Assembly (NCBI GenBank): GCA_041689775.1 | Contig: JBDNFP010000097.1 | Span: 1-15,359 of the forward strand | Length of the DNA: 15,359 bases | Reading direction: 5' to 3' | DNA from: JBDNFP01 sp041689775 | Lineage (GTDB): Bacteria; Bacteroidota; Bacteroidia; Cytophagales; Spirosomataceae | In this document: piece by piece, positions 7,051 to 15,345 of the stretch | How positions within the stretch are numbered: the first letter of the stretch is position 1 | Layout of the letters: every line of letters starts with the position of its first letter | Translations under genes and position numbers: made by a program | Notes under the pieces: model-generated | Databases searched by the model: none | What the model was told of the DNA's origin: nothing | What the model saw: the letters and a program-made list of their open reading frames with translations, nothing else

Positions 7051-7632
7051 TCATTTTTCCAGACATTTCCTGATTTCTTCCCCGGTGAGCTCATGGGTTT
7101 CACCAGATCCTATTCTTTCTGCCGTGAAAGTACCGATGGCCCAGCGGGCAAGGCGTAGGGTAGGAAACCCTACCGCAGCAGTCATGCGGCGTACCTGACG
7201 ATTTTTCCCTTCGTGAAGTGAAACAGATAACCAAGAGGTAGGTACACTTTTTCGAAAACGAATGGGTGGGTTACGTTCGGGTAGCTCCGGATCATCCATT
7301 CTGATAATTCGGGCGGGCAATGTATTATGTTTCTTCCCATTAATAGAAATAACTACCCCCGTCGATAACGCTTCTGTGGCTTCTTTTGTGGTTTCTCCCT
7401 CAACTTGCACGTAATACGTTCTGAAATGCCGTTGTTTAGGATCCAAGAGTCGGGTCTTGAAGTAATTGTCGTTGGTTAGCAGCAGCAACCCCTCGCTGTC
7501 GGCGTCGAGCCGTCCTACGGGATAAGCATCTTTCGGGAATTTAAAGTCGAGATCAGCCAGGGTCGGATGATCTCCCTCCCGACTAAACTGCGAGAGCATG
7601 CCAAAAGGCTTATAAATAGCAAAGTAACGCAT
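7051..7632 (-). CDS. rluE: 23S rRNA pseudouridine synthase, RluE/RsuA family
   Basis: Converts a uridine of 23S rRNA to pseudouridine (U2457 in E. coli for RluE); cytoplasmic. The protein starts MRYFAIYKPFGMLSQF, the usual opening of the family, so I chose the ATG at 7632; a TTG at 7662 would add ten residues with no homology value. The catalytic motif GRLDADSEGLLLLTND places the active Asp at about residue 43. Further family landmarks are KTYYVQVEG-type sequence (here RTYYVQVEG), LHEGKNRQVRRM and FPTLRLARWAIG. At about 193 residues it has the compact RluE form without an N-terminal S4 domain. It lies 58 bases downstream of xth on the same strand and is probably co-transcribed with it. RluE rather than RluB/RsuA is inferred from the missing S4 domain and the short length. 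Confidence 0.9.
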   Translation of the reverse strand: MRYFAIYKPFGMLSQFSREGDHPTLADLDFKFPKDAYPVGRLDADSEGLLLLTNDNYFKTRLLDPKQRHFRTYYVQVEGETTKEATEALSTGVVISINGKKHNTLPARIIRMDDPELPERNPPIRFRKSVPTSWLSVSLHEGKNRQVRRMTAAVGFPTLRLARWAIGTFTAERIGSGETHELTGEEIRKCLEK

Positions 7633-7690
7633 CAATACTAATAACTTTTTGTGAAAGAACAACTGATTTTTGATTGTCCCAAACTAAATA

Positions 7691-8461
7691 TTAATCGTTC
7701 TTCAACTCCAACCAAACCCCGCAGTGGTCAGAATGTACGGCCTCGGTCATGTGCCGACACGAAATTAGTCTGTCGCGTAGAGTATCCGATACCGAGTGGT
7801 AGTCAATACGCCATCCCTTGTTGTTAGCCCGTGCTCCGGCCCGGTAGCTCCACCAGCTATATTCGGTTAGCTCGGGATTCAGGTAGCGGAAAGCATCCGT
7901 AAAACCATCGTCAAACCAGTTCGTCATCCATTCCCGCTCTTCGGGAAGGAAACCGGTGGTATTTTTATTACGGACCGGGTCGTGAATATCGTTGGCGGTA
8001 TGCGCAATATTGTAATCTCCACAGATAATCAGATGAGGACGTTCTTTTCGAAGCTCTGAAACATATTCCTTAAAATCGTCCAGAAATTGCATTTTTACTC
8101 CCTGTCGAGTTTCTCCGCTCGTTCCGGAAGGGAAATAGCAATTGAGCAGCGTAATATCGCCAAAGTCGGCTCGTAGGATACGCCCTTCACTGTCATAAAC
8201 CGGTATTCCGCAACCAACCACTACTTTATCAGCTGCTATCCTGGAAAGGATAGCTACTCCGCTATACCCCTTTTTCTCGGCGGAATGCCACCCTACGAGT
8301 TTATAACCCAAGGCCTCAAATCCGGAGAGATCCACCTGATCGGGAGTTGCCTTTACTTCCTGAAAGCAGAGGATATCGTACTCCTTATCCGATAGCCAGT
8401 CAATAATTCCGTTTTTAATGGCGGCACGAATGCCGTTGACATTATAGGAGAGAAATTGCAT
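7691..8461 (-). CDS. xth: Exodeoxyribonuclease III (AP endonuclease, ExoIII family)
   Basis: Cleaves DNA at abasic sites and degrades 3' ends of duplex DNA in base excision repair; cytoplasmic and Mg2+-dependent. The 256 residues contain all hallmarks of the endonuclease/exonuclease/phosphatase fold in ExoIII form: NVNGIRA with Asn7, FQEVKA with metal ligand Glu35, HSAEKKGYSGVAI at 59-71, Tyr109 in NCYFPSG, GDYNIAH with Asp149 and Asn151, RIDY with Asp220, and SDHCGV with Asp245-His246. Nothing is missing, so it should be active. The ATG at 8461 fits the universal MxxxSYNVNG-type N-terminus. It is the first gene of a two-gene unit with rluE, and a good -7 box lies about 50 bases upstream. Confidence 0.96.
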   Translation of the reverse strand: MQFLSYNVNGIRAAIKNGIIDWLSDKEYDILCFQEVKATPDQVDLSGFEALGYKLVGWHSAEKKGYSGVAILSRIAADKVVVGCGIPVYDSEGRILRADFGDITLLNCYFPSGTSGETRQGVKMQFLDDFKEYVSELRKERPHLIICGDYNIAHTANDIHDPVRNKNTTGFLPEEREWMTNWFDDGFTDAFRYLNPELTEYSWWSYRAGARANNKGWRIDYHSVSDTLRDRLISCRHMTEAVHSDHCGVWLELKND

Positions 8462-8509
8462 ATAAATAATTAGTAGTGGTCAGTTTCTGGTAGATATTAA
8501 AGTATAGTA

Positions 8510-8517
8510 CAAAGATA
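8510..8517 (-). promoter_or_regulatory. Bacteroidota -7 promoter box for xth-rluE
   Basis: The minus strand reads TATCTTTG here, an exact match to the Bacteroidota -7 consensus TAnnTTTG. Transcription would begin near 8503, giving a leader of about 40 bases before xth. The expected -33 position falls on the TTTTTT tract of the upstream gene's terminator, so only a weak -33 element is present. Confidence 0.6.
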
Positions 8518-8533
8518 ACAACAGCTACTTGTT

Positions 8534-8579
8534 AAAAAAGTAAACCTGATAGTGAAGATTACGCCACCGTCAGGTTTAC
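8534..8579 (-). terminator. Rho-independent terminator of the nucleoside symporter gene
   Basis: Reading the minus strand, GTAAACCTGA (8579-8570) pairs perfectly with TCAGGTTTAC (8549-8540) around a 20-base loop and is followed immediately by TTTTTT (8539-8534). It lies 19 bases after the stop codon of the transporter gene. The U-tract overlaps the region where the xth promoter's -33 element should be. Confidence 0.9.
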
Positions 8580-8598
8580 ATTCCAATAGATTTAAACC

Positions 8599-9816
8599 CT
8601 AAGTGATAACTACCTCGCCCTGAGCGACGGCAGCTTCTGCTTTGCGGTCATTGAAGAAGAGCAGGAATAAAACTAGCACTACTGAGGCGATCCCGGCCGG
8701 TACCATCCAGATTGAAGTCCAGTTTTTTACACCTTCCACGGTGTACATGTCTGTAACGATGCCCGACAGCTTCGAGCCAATGCCCATACCAATTCCGTAG
8801 GTAGCTAGGGTAATAAGCCCCTGCGCCTGCGATTTGATGCGGGGGCCGGCCTTCATATCGGTATAAATCTGCCCGGTGACGAAGAAGAAATCGAAACATA
8901 CGCCGTGCAAGAGAATCGCCGCGTAGAGCATCCATTCTCCCGAACCACCATCACCGTAGCCAAAAAATATAAACCGGACGATCCAGGCGATAAGTCCGGC
9001 CGCGAGCATCCATTTTACCCCCAGACGACTAAACGCCAGCGGGATCAATAGCATAAAGATAACCTCAGACGCCTGCCCGAGTGACATTTTGTTTTCGACG
9101 TTGGTCATACCAGAATCCGTGAGGGAAGGGTTGGCCATGGTGTAGTAAAATGACAAAGGAATACAGATAGCAACCGATGCGATAAAGAAAATCAGGAAGG
9201 AACGATCTTTAAATAACACGAAGGAATCAGCCCCGAGGATTTGCGCAAAACTGGCTTTTTCGGTAGCGGTGGGAGGGGTATCAGGTAGAGTAAAGGAAAA
9301 TATACCTAGTACCACTGCGGAGACCATGGAAATCTCGAAAATAGTAGCCTCTCCCCCCACATCCCAGAACCCAACCAGGTTGGTCACGACAATCCACGAA
9401 ACGGTACCCATCACCCGAATCCCGGGAAAGTCTTTCCCGGGATTCGTCATTTGGCGCATCGCAATAGAGCTGGTCAAAGCAATGCAGGGCGTAAAGGTGA
9501 GACAGTAGACGAGCATTACCCAGAAAAATGTATCGGCATCCTGAACTTGGATAAGATAAAAAAGAATAGCGGCTCCGACCAGGTTGAGAACGCCCAGTAC
9601 CTTTTGGGCGGCAAAGTATCGATCGGCGATCATCCCTACAAAAAATGGAGCGATGATCATGGCAAGTGAGAAAGCCAGATAGGCATTTCCTACCTGATCG
9701 CCCGTGGCATCCAATTGGGTAAATAAATATTTACTCATTTGGCCGTACCATGCACCCCACACAAAGAATTGCATGAACATCATGGCCATTAATTGAAATC
9801 GAACGTTACTCTTCAT
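8599..9816 (-). CDS. Nucleoside:H+ symporter, MFS (NupG/XapB-like)
   Basis: Inner-membrane transporter that would import nucleosides with protons. The 405 residues give about 12 hydrophobic segments. The N-terminus MKSNVRFQLMAMMFMQFFVWGAWYGQMSKYLF matches the NupG-type first helix (FxxWGAWY). Other landmarks are FFVGMIADRYFAAQKVLG after helix 2, the loop around MRQMTNPGKDFPGIRVMGTVSWIV, and ATYGIGMGIGSKLSGIVTD near the C-terminus. Length is typical (NupG is a little over 400 residues). The ATG at 9816 begins the standard N-terminus. It stands alone, with its own terminator, and is divergent from the acylase operon. Substrate specificity within the family cannot be read from sequence; some Bacteroidota members carry other small molecules. 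Confidence 0.85.
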   Translation of the reverse strand: MKSNVRFQLMAMMFMQFFVWGAWYGQMSKYLFTQLDATGDQVGNAYLAFSLAMIIAPFFVGMIADRYFAAQKVLGVLNLVGAAILFYLIQVQDADTFFWVMLVYCLTFTPCIALTSSIAMRQMTNPGKDFPGIRVMGTVSWIVVTNLVGFWDVGGEATIFEISMVSAVVLGIFSFTLPDTPPTATEKASFAQILGADSFVLFKDRSFLIFFIASVAICIPLSFYYTMANPSLTDSGMTNVENKMSLGQASEVIFMLLIPLAFSRLGVKWMLAAGLIAWIVRFIFFGYGDGGSGEWMLYAAILLHGVCFDFFFVTGQIYTDMKAGPRIKSQAQGLITLATYGIGMGIGSKLSGIVTDMYTVEGVKNWTSIWMVPAGIASVVLVLFLLFFNDRKAEAAVAQGEVVIT

Positions 9817-10104
9817 TGAATAAAAATTTTTAGAAGTAGCTAAGGTTTGGAGGGTACCTACCAGAAAGTAAGCACACTTTTTAAATGTAAAGGAAACTCC
9901 CCGTTTTTTTTAACCTTGATATTAGTATTTTCCTCTTTGAAAGGATAGTTGGTGGCTTTTTCAAGAATAAAATGGAAGCATTACGATGCGCCATCAAAGG
10001 GAACCGGAGTCGCGATGATTTTTGGTACTCCATGAAATTATTGAATTTTATCCCCTTATTTTACATAAAAAACTCCTCAACCACTAATTACTCTTTCCTG
10101 GTTT
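9817..10104. other. Divergent intergenic region
   Basis: A 288-base AT-rich gap between the divergently transcribed symporter and acylase genes must hold both promoters. I found no exact TAnnTTTG box in either direction and no convincing hairpin or repeat. One copy of TTACGATG (9981-9988), the word also seen before the LOV-like gene, is present and may be chance. An open frame starting at 9972 overlaps the acylase start in another frame and is not credible. Confidence 0.6.
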
Positions 10105-12525
10105 ATGCGAATTGTAAAGAAATTTTTAATCGTTCTGTTATTTCTGGTAGTAACCATAGGTTTGGGTTCATGGTACTGGCTTCGAAGCCTGGTCCCTAAT
10201 TTCACCGCCGACCTGCAACTTCAGGGTCTGCAAGCTCCGGTAGAAGTGTTATACGATGACTTTGGAGTACCCCACATTTATGCCGGGAACGAAGAAGATA
10301 TGTATCAGGCATTTGGATACGTCCATGCTCAGGATCGGCTTTTTCAGATGGAAGTACTACGTCGTTTAGCCGATGGCCGTCTTTCGGAAGTATTTGGTGA
10401 GAAGGCCCTGGCGAGTGATCGTTTTTTTAGAACGCTCAGTCTCCGGAAGCACGCTCAGTGGACTATTGACTCCACGTACACCAATAACTCCAATGCCCCA
10501 TTTGTAAAGGCCGCCAACGCTTATCTGAGGGGAGTCAATCAATACATTCAGCAAGGTAAAACTCCCATTGAGTTTACCCTCGCCGGAATTCCTAAAACCG
10601 AATTTACCCTGGCTGATATGGAAATCATTGTCGGCTACATGGGGTATACTTTCGTGGATGCATTCCGGTCGGAAGCTATCGCTACCATGATTCAATCGAA
10701 ATATGGTGCCGACTACCTGAACGATGTGATGAATAATTGGCCGGAGAGTGAACTACGCATTGCCACGCAGGCACAGGAGCAAACCCAATCGGCTTTGGCG
10801 CTGGCCCGCATGGCCAACCAACTGACGGCGATTGAGCAAGCAGCCGTTGCGTCGCCTTTCCACGGTTCCAACGGATGGGTTATCTCCGGGTCTAAAACCA
10901 AGTCGGGCAAGCCCATCCTGTCCAACGATACGCATATTGCCTTTTCGCAGCCTTCGGTATGGTACGAAGCGCATCTGGAATGCCCCGGCCTTCGGTTGTA
11001 CGGAAGTTTTTTGGCTGGTACACCTACCGCTGCCATGGGGCATTCACAGCATGGTGGCTGGGGGCTTACCATGTTTGAAAATGACGATGCAGATTTTTTT
11101 CGCGAGAAAATCAACCCTGACAATTCAAATCAGGTGTGGAGCAAAGGGCAATGGGTAGACTTGCAGGTACGGGAGGAAATTATTAAAGTGAAAGATCAGC
11201 CCGATGTAAAGTTGCTGGTAAAGCGCTCGCCCCACGGATACCTGATGAACGGAGCCTTAGATAATATGGCTGATCAAAAAGATCCCATCGCCCTGTGGTG
11301 GGTATACCATCAGTTTCCGAGTCACCACCTGGAAACCTTTTATGGTCTTGCCCACGCCCGGGAAGCTATGGAAGCCCGTGAGGCGGTGTCTAAATTAACC
11401 TCACCGGGACTGAATATCATGTGGGGCGACACAGCCGGTAACATTGCCTGGTGGGCAGCGGGTAAAATACCGCGCCGGCCGGCGCACGTTAACCCCATGG
11501 TGATTTTGGACGGATCATCGGGAGAAGACGATCCGCAGGGATGGCTTGACTTCGCCCAAAATCCCCAGATTCTGAACCCAAAGAGCGGAGTACTATTTAC
11601 GGCTAATAATCAACCGGACGATATGGGTACCGGATTAGTAGCGGGCTATTACGTGCCGGGCAACCGCGCCAACCGGATTGGGCAACTGTTACAGACGGAT
11701 AAGAATGATTGGACCGAAGCCGAGGTACGGAAGGTCATCAATGATATTACTTCACCTACCTACGTGGAGACACTCCGGGCGATTTTGCCGGTCATTCAGC
11801 AGGATAAACTGACCCCGGCTGCCCAAAAGGCGGTACTTAGCCTGGGAGCCTGGGATGGTTCCCACGGACTGGATGCCACCGAGCCTATCCTGTATTACCG
11901 GTTTATGTATCACATTATGGCTAACCTGATGCGGGATGAACTGGGTCAGGAGGCATTCACTGCCTTCGAGCATAACACGAACTTCAAGCGGAATCTAGCC
12001 TCCTTACTAAAAAATGATGCATCGCCTTGGTGGGATAATGTTAATACACCGGCCCGTAAAGAAACCCGTAAGGAGGTACTCACGCAGTCACTCAACGAGG
12101 CAATGGCTAGTCTGGATGCACAGCTAGGAAGTGATCAGTCGAAGTGGCGGTGGTCACAAGTACATACCCTCGAACACAAGCATCCGCTTGGTATTCTTCC
12201 AGTAGTGGGGAAATTCTTCAATGTGGGCCCATTCCCCGTGCCGGGTGGACGGGAGACAATTAATAACCTTGACTTTACCGTTGATTCTACGGGGAATTAC
12301 AAAGTCACTTACGGTCCGGCACTTCGACGAATTGTGGACTTCGGTGACCTCCAAAACGCTCGTTCGGTACTACCCACGGGGCAGTCGGGTTACTTCCTGA
12401 GCAAGCACTACGCTGATCAGGCGCGCATTTTTGCCGAAGGCGGCTCACGACCAGAACGGATGAATCGGGCCGATATTGAAAAAGTAATGACGGGGAAAAC
12501 GACCATGAAACCCACTAATAAATAG
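10105..12525 (+). CDS. Penicillin acylase family (S45) Ntn-hydrolase, membrane-anchored
   Basis: Autoprocessed amidase that hydrolyses side-chain amide bonds; family members act on beta-lactams, N-acyl-homoserine lactones and other N-acyl compounds. Residues 5-25 form a signal or anchor helix (FLIVLLFLVVTIGLGSWYWL). The alpha-chain shows YDDFGVPHIYAGNEEDMYQAFGYVHAQDRLFQMEVLRR and the usual LADGRLSEVFG. The beta-chain begins at Ser255 in HGSNGWVISGSKTKSGKP, the N-terminal nucleophile exposed by cleavage after Gly254. ANNQPDDMG is the conserved downstream Asn motif. At 806 residues the length is normal and the active site intact. It acts in the periplasm or at the membrane. It leads a three-gene operon, with only 4 bases to the iron-sulfur subunit, so its reaction may feed or follow the molybdo-hydroxylase. 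The substrate is unknown; the name penicillin acylase reflects family only. Confidence 0.92.
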   Translation: MRIVKKFLIVLLFLVVTIGLGSWYWLRSLVPNFTADLQLQGLQAPVEVLYDDFGVPHIYAGNEEDMYQAFGYVHAQDRLFQMEVLRRLADGRLSEVFGEKALASDRFFRTLSLRKHAQWTIDSTYTNNSNAPFVKAANAYLRGVNQYIQQGKTPIEFTLAGIPKTEFTLADMEIIVGYMGYTFVDAFRSEAIATMIQSKYGADYLNDVMNNWPESELRIATQAQEQTQSALALARMANQLTAIEQAAVASPFHGSNGWVISGSKTKSGKPILSNDTHIAFSQPSVWYEAHLECPGLRLYGSFLAGTPTAAMGHSQHGGWGLTMFENDDADFFREKINPDNSNQVWSKGQWVDLQVREEIIKVKDQPDVKLLVKRSPHGYLMNGALDNMADQKDPIALWWVYHQFPSHHLETFYGLAHAREAMEAREAVSKLTSPGLNIMWGDTAGNIAWWAAGKIPRRPAHVNPMVILDGSSGEDDPQGWLDFAQNPQILNPKSGVLFTANNQPDDMGTGLVAGYYVPGNRANRIGQLLQTDKNDWTEAEVRKVINDITSPTYVETLRAILPVIQQDKLTPAAQKAVLSLGAWDGSHGLDATEPILYYRFMYHIMANLMRDELGQEAFTAFEHNTNFKRNLASLLKNDASPWWDNVNTPARKETRKEVLTQSLNEAMASLDAQLGSDQSKWRWSQVHTLEHKHPLGILPVVGKFFNVGPFPVPGGRETINNLDFTVDSTGNYKVTYGPALRRIVDFGDLQNARSVLPTGQSGYFLSKHYADQARIFAEGGSRPERMNRADIEKVMTGKTTMKPTNK

Positions 12526-12529
12526 AAAA

Positions 12530-12991
12530 ATGGATATAATATTTAAATTGAATGGGTTAGACCATAAGCTTGACGTTGACCCGGATATGCCGTTACTGTG
12601 GGTCCTCCGCGATGTACTCAATTTGAAAGGAACCAAGTTTGGCTGTGGTCGGGCGGCGTGTGGTGCCTGCACGGTTCAGCTCGACGGAGCGGCTTTGCGC
12701 TCCTGTTCCTTACCGGTACAGTACGCCGCCGGAAAGAGTATCCGGACCATTGAAGGTTTAGGCGGCACAGACGACTCACTCCACCCCATTCAGCAGGCCT
12801 GGATCGACGAGCAGGTACCGCAGTGCGGCTATTGCCAATCAGGCTTTATGATGGCTACCGCGGCTTTGTTGGAAAGTAACCCCGATCCATCGGACGAAGA
12901 AATAGACAATGCCCTGACCAATATTTGTCGATGCGGTACTTACCACCGGATTCGAAAAGCGATCCATAAGGCGGTAAGCCTATCCAAATAA
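12530..12991 (+). CDS. (2Fe-2S)-binding subunit of a xanthine dehydrogenase-family hydroxylase (IorA-like)
   Basis: Electron-transfer subunit that takes electrons from the molybdenum cofactor subunit encoded next. The 153 residues contain the plant-ferredoxin-type cluster site (Cys39, Cys44, Cys47 in GCGRAACGACTV, and Cys59) and the second all-helical cluster site (Cys99, Cys102 in CGYC, and Cys133, Cys135 in CRCGTYHRI). All eight ligands are present and the length is standard. It has no export signal, as expected for a partner carried through the Tat system bound to the large subunit. It starts 4 bases after the acylase stop and ends 36 bases before the large subunit, so the three genes are one transcription unit. 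There is no Shine-Dalgarno. Isoquinoline 1-oxidoreductase is the closest named type; the actual substrate may be an aldehyde or an N-heterocycle. Confidence 0.95.
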   Translation: MDIIFKLNGLDHKLDVDPDMPLLWVLRDVLNLKGTKFGCGRAACGACTVQLDGAALRSCSLPVQYAAGKSIRTIEGLGGTDDSLHPIQQAWIDEQVPQCGYCQSGFMMATAALLESNPDPSDEEIDNALTNICRCGTYHRIRKAIHKAVSLSK

Positions 12992-13027
12992 TTGATCAGA
13001 TTGTCATACTGAAAAATCGAGACGAAA

Positions 13028-15199
13028 ATGAGCGATATAGATAAGAAATCAGGGGCATGGCGGCAAAACCGACGTGGATTCTTAGTGAAAACAGGTATTG
13101 GATTGGGTGTGTTGGGGCTGGGTGCTTATCTAAGCAAAGGGCTGGTACGCCTTAAAATTGCCGAAATGGTCGATAATGCGTCCGCGTCCTATAACAATGA
13201 TCAAGGACCAACGGTATGGTTTGAAATTAAGGAAGACAACACCGTCATATTTCATAACTCCAAAGTTGAAATGGGGCAGGGGATTCATACTGCTCTCGGA
13301 CAGATTGTGGTCGAAGAACTGGGTATCCAATGGAATCAACTACGCGTAGTGGCCGCTTCTACTGACCATGGACCAACCGACCCCCGCGCCACGGGAGGAA
13401 GTGATTCTGTTTCGTCTCTTTGGGAACCTCTGCGTGAGCTAGCCGCCGAAATGCGCGAGATGCTGGTCAATTCAGCGGCGACGCTTTTGAAGGTCGCTCC
13501 TAGCTCACTATCGGTAACAAACGGAGTAGTAAAAGCAGCCAATGGTAAGTCGATGACTTTTGGCGAAATCGTGAAGCAAACCACTACCTGGGAATCACCC
13601 AAAGAAAAACCCACTTTACGAACCAAGGATAGCTTTCAATTTATTGGTAAGTCGATGCCTCGGGTCGATATTGAAGATAAGGTAAAAGGTAGACCCATAT
13701 ACGGTATTGATGGCATGTTCCCGAATATGCTGTACGGAGCCATTGCGTTCCCAACGGTGGTGGGTGCTCGTTTCAAAAGCGCAAAACCGGGCAAAGCGGG
13801 GGAAGTACCCGGAGTAGTAAAGGTGGTTATTGAAGATGACTTTGCCGCCGTAATCGCCCGAAACCGTACCGCCGCTGAGAAAGGGAAAGAAGCCCTGGAA
13901 GTAGAATGGGATATACCCAAGCGCTGGACACAACGGGAACTTACGGCTATGCTGAAAGTAGGTGAGGGCGACGATGTTGTTATTCAGGACGAAGGAAGCG
14001 CCGAATCGCTGCTCGACTCCCCCGAAATCATTCGTAGTGAGTACAGCACGCCCATGGCAGCCCACGCCCAACTTGAACCAAACGGCGCCGTGGTTTGGGT
14101 GCAACCCAACCGGGTAGATGTCCTGATTTCGACGCAGGTTGCCAAAATCACCCGAAGCGAAGTGGCCAAGGCCCTCGGCATGGAGGAGGAGCAGGTTAAT
14201 ATTCAGCCCATGTACGTGGGAGGAGGTTTTGGCCGTCGGCTTCATTCTCCCCATGCCGTACAGGTAGCCCGGCTTTCCCAGGCGGTGGGCCGTCCGGTCC
14301 ATTGTTTTTTTGAACGGAAAGAAGAGTTCCAAAACGGGTACCTCCGACCGCCAACCAATCATCTGTTAAAAGTCCGCCTGACCGACGGAAAAGTGGAGGC
14401 CTTTGAACATAATGTTTCTAGTGGCGATGTGGCTTTTCCTTCCCCGATGTTTCCGTCCTGGGTAGTACCCATTGTGGGTGCTGACTTTGGAGCCTGGCGC
14501 GGGGGGCGAATCTTTTATGACATAGCTAACAAACGTACCGTTTCGTGGCGGGCGCAGATTCCGGTGTATACCAGTTGGTGGCGGGGGCTTGGGCTATTGG
14601 CCAATAGCTTTGCGCTCGAAAGTTTTATGGACGAGCTGGCTCATCATGAGCAGCAGGACTCTTTCAGTTTTCGGGTAAACCACTTGGGAGATAGCGAAGC
14701 AAGTACGCGGATGAAAGGTGTATTGCAGGCAGTGGCCGACGCAACGGGTTGGTCTACCTACGCAGTGCCGGGCAGAGCGCTGGGGATCGCCTGCTCCACC
14801 GATGTAAGAACTCCGGTAGCACAGGTGGCTGAGGTTTCGGTCGTGGATGGTGCCATAAAAGTCCATAAAATCACTTGCGCCATTGATGTCGGATTGGCCA
14901 TCAACCCCGATGGGATCAGGGCCCAGTGCGAAGGTGCCATTATGATGGCGCTGAGTTCCGCATTAAAAGAAGGGTTGTACGTCGACGAGAACGGTGAACT
15001 AGGCCCCACCATGTACGGAAGCTATCCAATGCTGACCTTGCGCGAAGCCCCCGTGGTGGAAGTCATTATCCTGGAAACGGGTAACAGCCCGCGCGGTGTG
15101 GGTGAACCACCGATGGGCCCGGTAGCTCCGGCGGTTTCGAACGCGGTTTATAAGCTCACCGGAAAGCGCTTGCGTGATCTTCCTTTAAAGTTGGTGTAG
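13028..15199 (+). CDS. Molybdopterin-binding large subunit of a xanthine dehydrogenase-family hydroxylase (IorB/aldehyde oxidase-like), Tat-exported
   Basis: Catalytic subunit that hydroxylates or oxidises an aldehyde or N-heteroaromatic substrate using a molybdenum-cytosine-dinucleotide-type cofactor. The N-terminus carries a twin-arginine signal (Arg15-Arg16 in NRRGFLVKTG) and a hydrophobic stretch, indicating folded export to the periplasm. Landmarks in order: VEMGQGIHTALGQIVVEELG, ATGGSDSVSSLWEPLREL, the hammerhead GRPIYGIDGMFPNMLYGAI, GGGFGRRL (398-405), WWRGLGLLANSFALESFMDELA, and GVGEPPMGPVAPAV with the catalytic base Glu693. At 723 residues it is a full IorB-type subunit. No FAD-binding medium subunit and no haem (CxxCH) motif are encoded, so electrons must pass from the (2Fe-2S) subunit to an outside acceptor such as a cytochrome c. 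Maturation would need an MCD-inserting chaperone elsewhere in the genome. Substrate is not assignable. Confidence 0.93.
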   Translation: MSDIDKKSGAWRQNRRGFLVKTGIGLGVLGLGAYLSKGLVRLKIAEMVDNASASYNNDQGPTVWFEIKEDNTVIFHNSKVEMGQGIHTALGQIVVEELGIQWNQLRVVAASTDHGPTDPRATGGSDSVSSLWEPLRELAAEMREMLVNSAATLLKVAPSSLSVTNGVVKAANGKSMTFGEIVKQTTTWESPKEKPTLRTKDSFQFIGKSMPRVDIEDKVKGRPIYGIDGMFPNMLYGAIAFPTVVGARFKSAKPGKAGEVPGVVKVVIEDDFAAVIARNRTAAEKGKEALEVEWDIPKRWTQRELTAMLKVGEGDDVVIQDEGSAESLLDSPEIIRSEYSTPMAAHAQLEPNGAVVWVQPNRVDVLISTQVAKITRSEVAKALGMEEEQVNIQPMYVGGGFGRRLHSPHAVQVARLSQAVGRPVHCFFERKEEFQNGYLRPPTNHLLKVRLTDGKVEAFEHNVSSGDVAFPSPMFPSWVVPIVGADFGAWRGGRIFYDIANKRTVSWRAQIPVYTSWWRGLGLLANSFALESFMDELAHHEQQDSFSFRVNHLGDSEASTRMKGVLQAVADATGWSTYAVPGRALGIACSTDVRTPVAQVAEVSVVDGAIKVHKITCAIDVGLAINPDGIRAQCEGAIMMALSSALKEGLYVDENGELGPTMYGSYPMLTLREAPVVEVIILETGNSPRGVGEPPMGPVAPAVSNAVYKLTGKRLRDLPLKLV

Positions 15200-15221
15200 G
15201 CGAAATAAACCTACTTTTTTT
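15196..15221 (+). terminator. Weak rho-independent terminator after the acylase/hydroxylase operon
   Basis: GTAGG (15196-15200, containing the TAG stop) pairs with CCTAC (15210-15214) around a nine-base loop and is followed by seven T residues. The stem is only five base pairs, so efficiency is uncertain. The T-run is itself part of a 14-bp palindrome, TTTTTTGCAAAAAA (15216-15229). Confidence 0.45.
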
Positions 15222-15311
15222 GCAAAAAAGCGGAGTGGATGCTATTATTATATTTGTAAATAAATGAGTACGTATTCAGGTAATAGTAACTATTGACGTA
15301 TAAGTAGGGAA

Positions 15312-15341
15312 TTGAAATTAGTTTGCATTAATCTATCTTCG
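15312..15341 (+). promoter_or_regulatory. Possible Bacteroidota promoter near the right edge
   Basis: TTG at 15312-15314 is followed after 19 bases by TATCTTCG (15334-15341), one mismatch from the TAnnTTTG -7 consensus at the usual spacing. An exact TATATTTG also occurs upstream at 15249-15256 but has no -33 element at the right distance. Either could serve the gene that begins at the window edge. Confidence 0.35.
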
Positions 15342-15345
15342 TTCG

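Noticed and set aside
9972..10199. Open frame of 75 codons before the acylase gene
   Set aside because: It overlaps the acylase signal anchor in a different frame and has no family features.
13616..14362. Long minus-strand open frame (248 codons) opposite the molybdopterin subunit
   Set aside because: It lies wholly inside a well-supported gene on the other strand, and its translation resembles no protein family; it is a shadow of codon bias.
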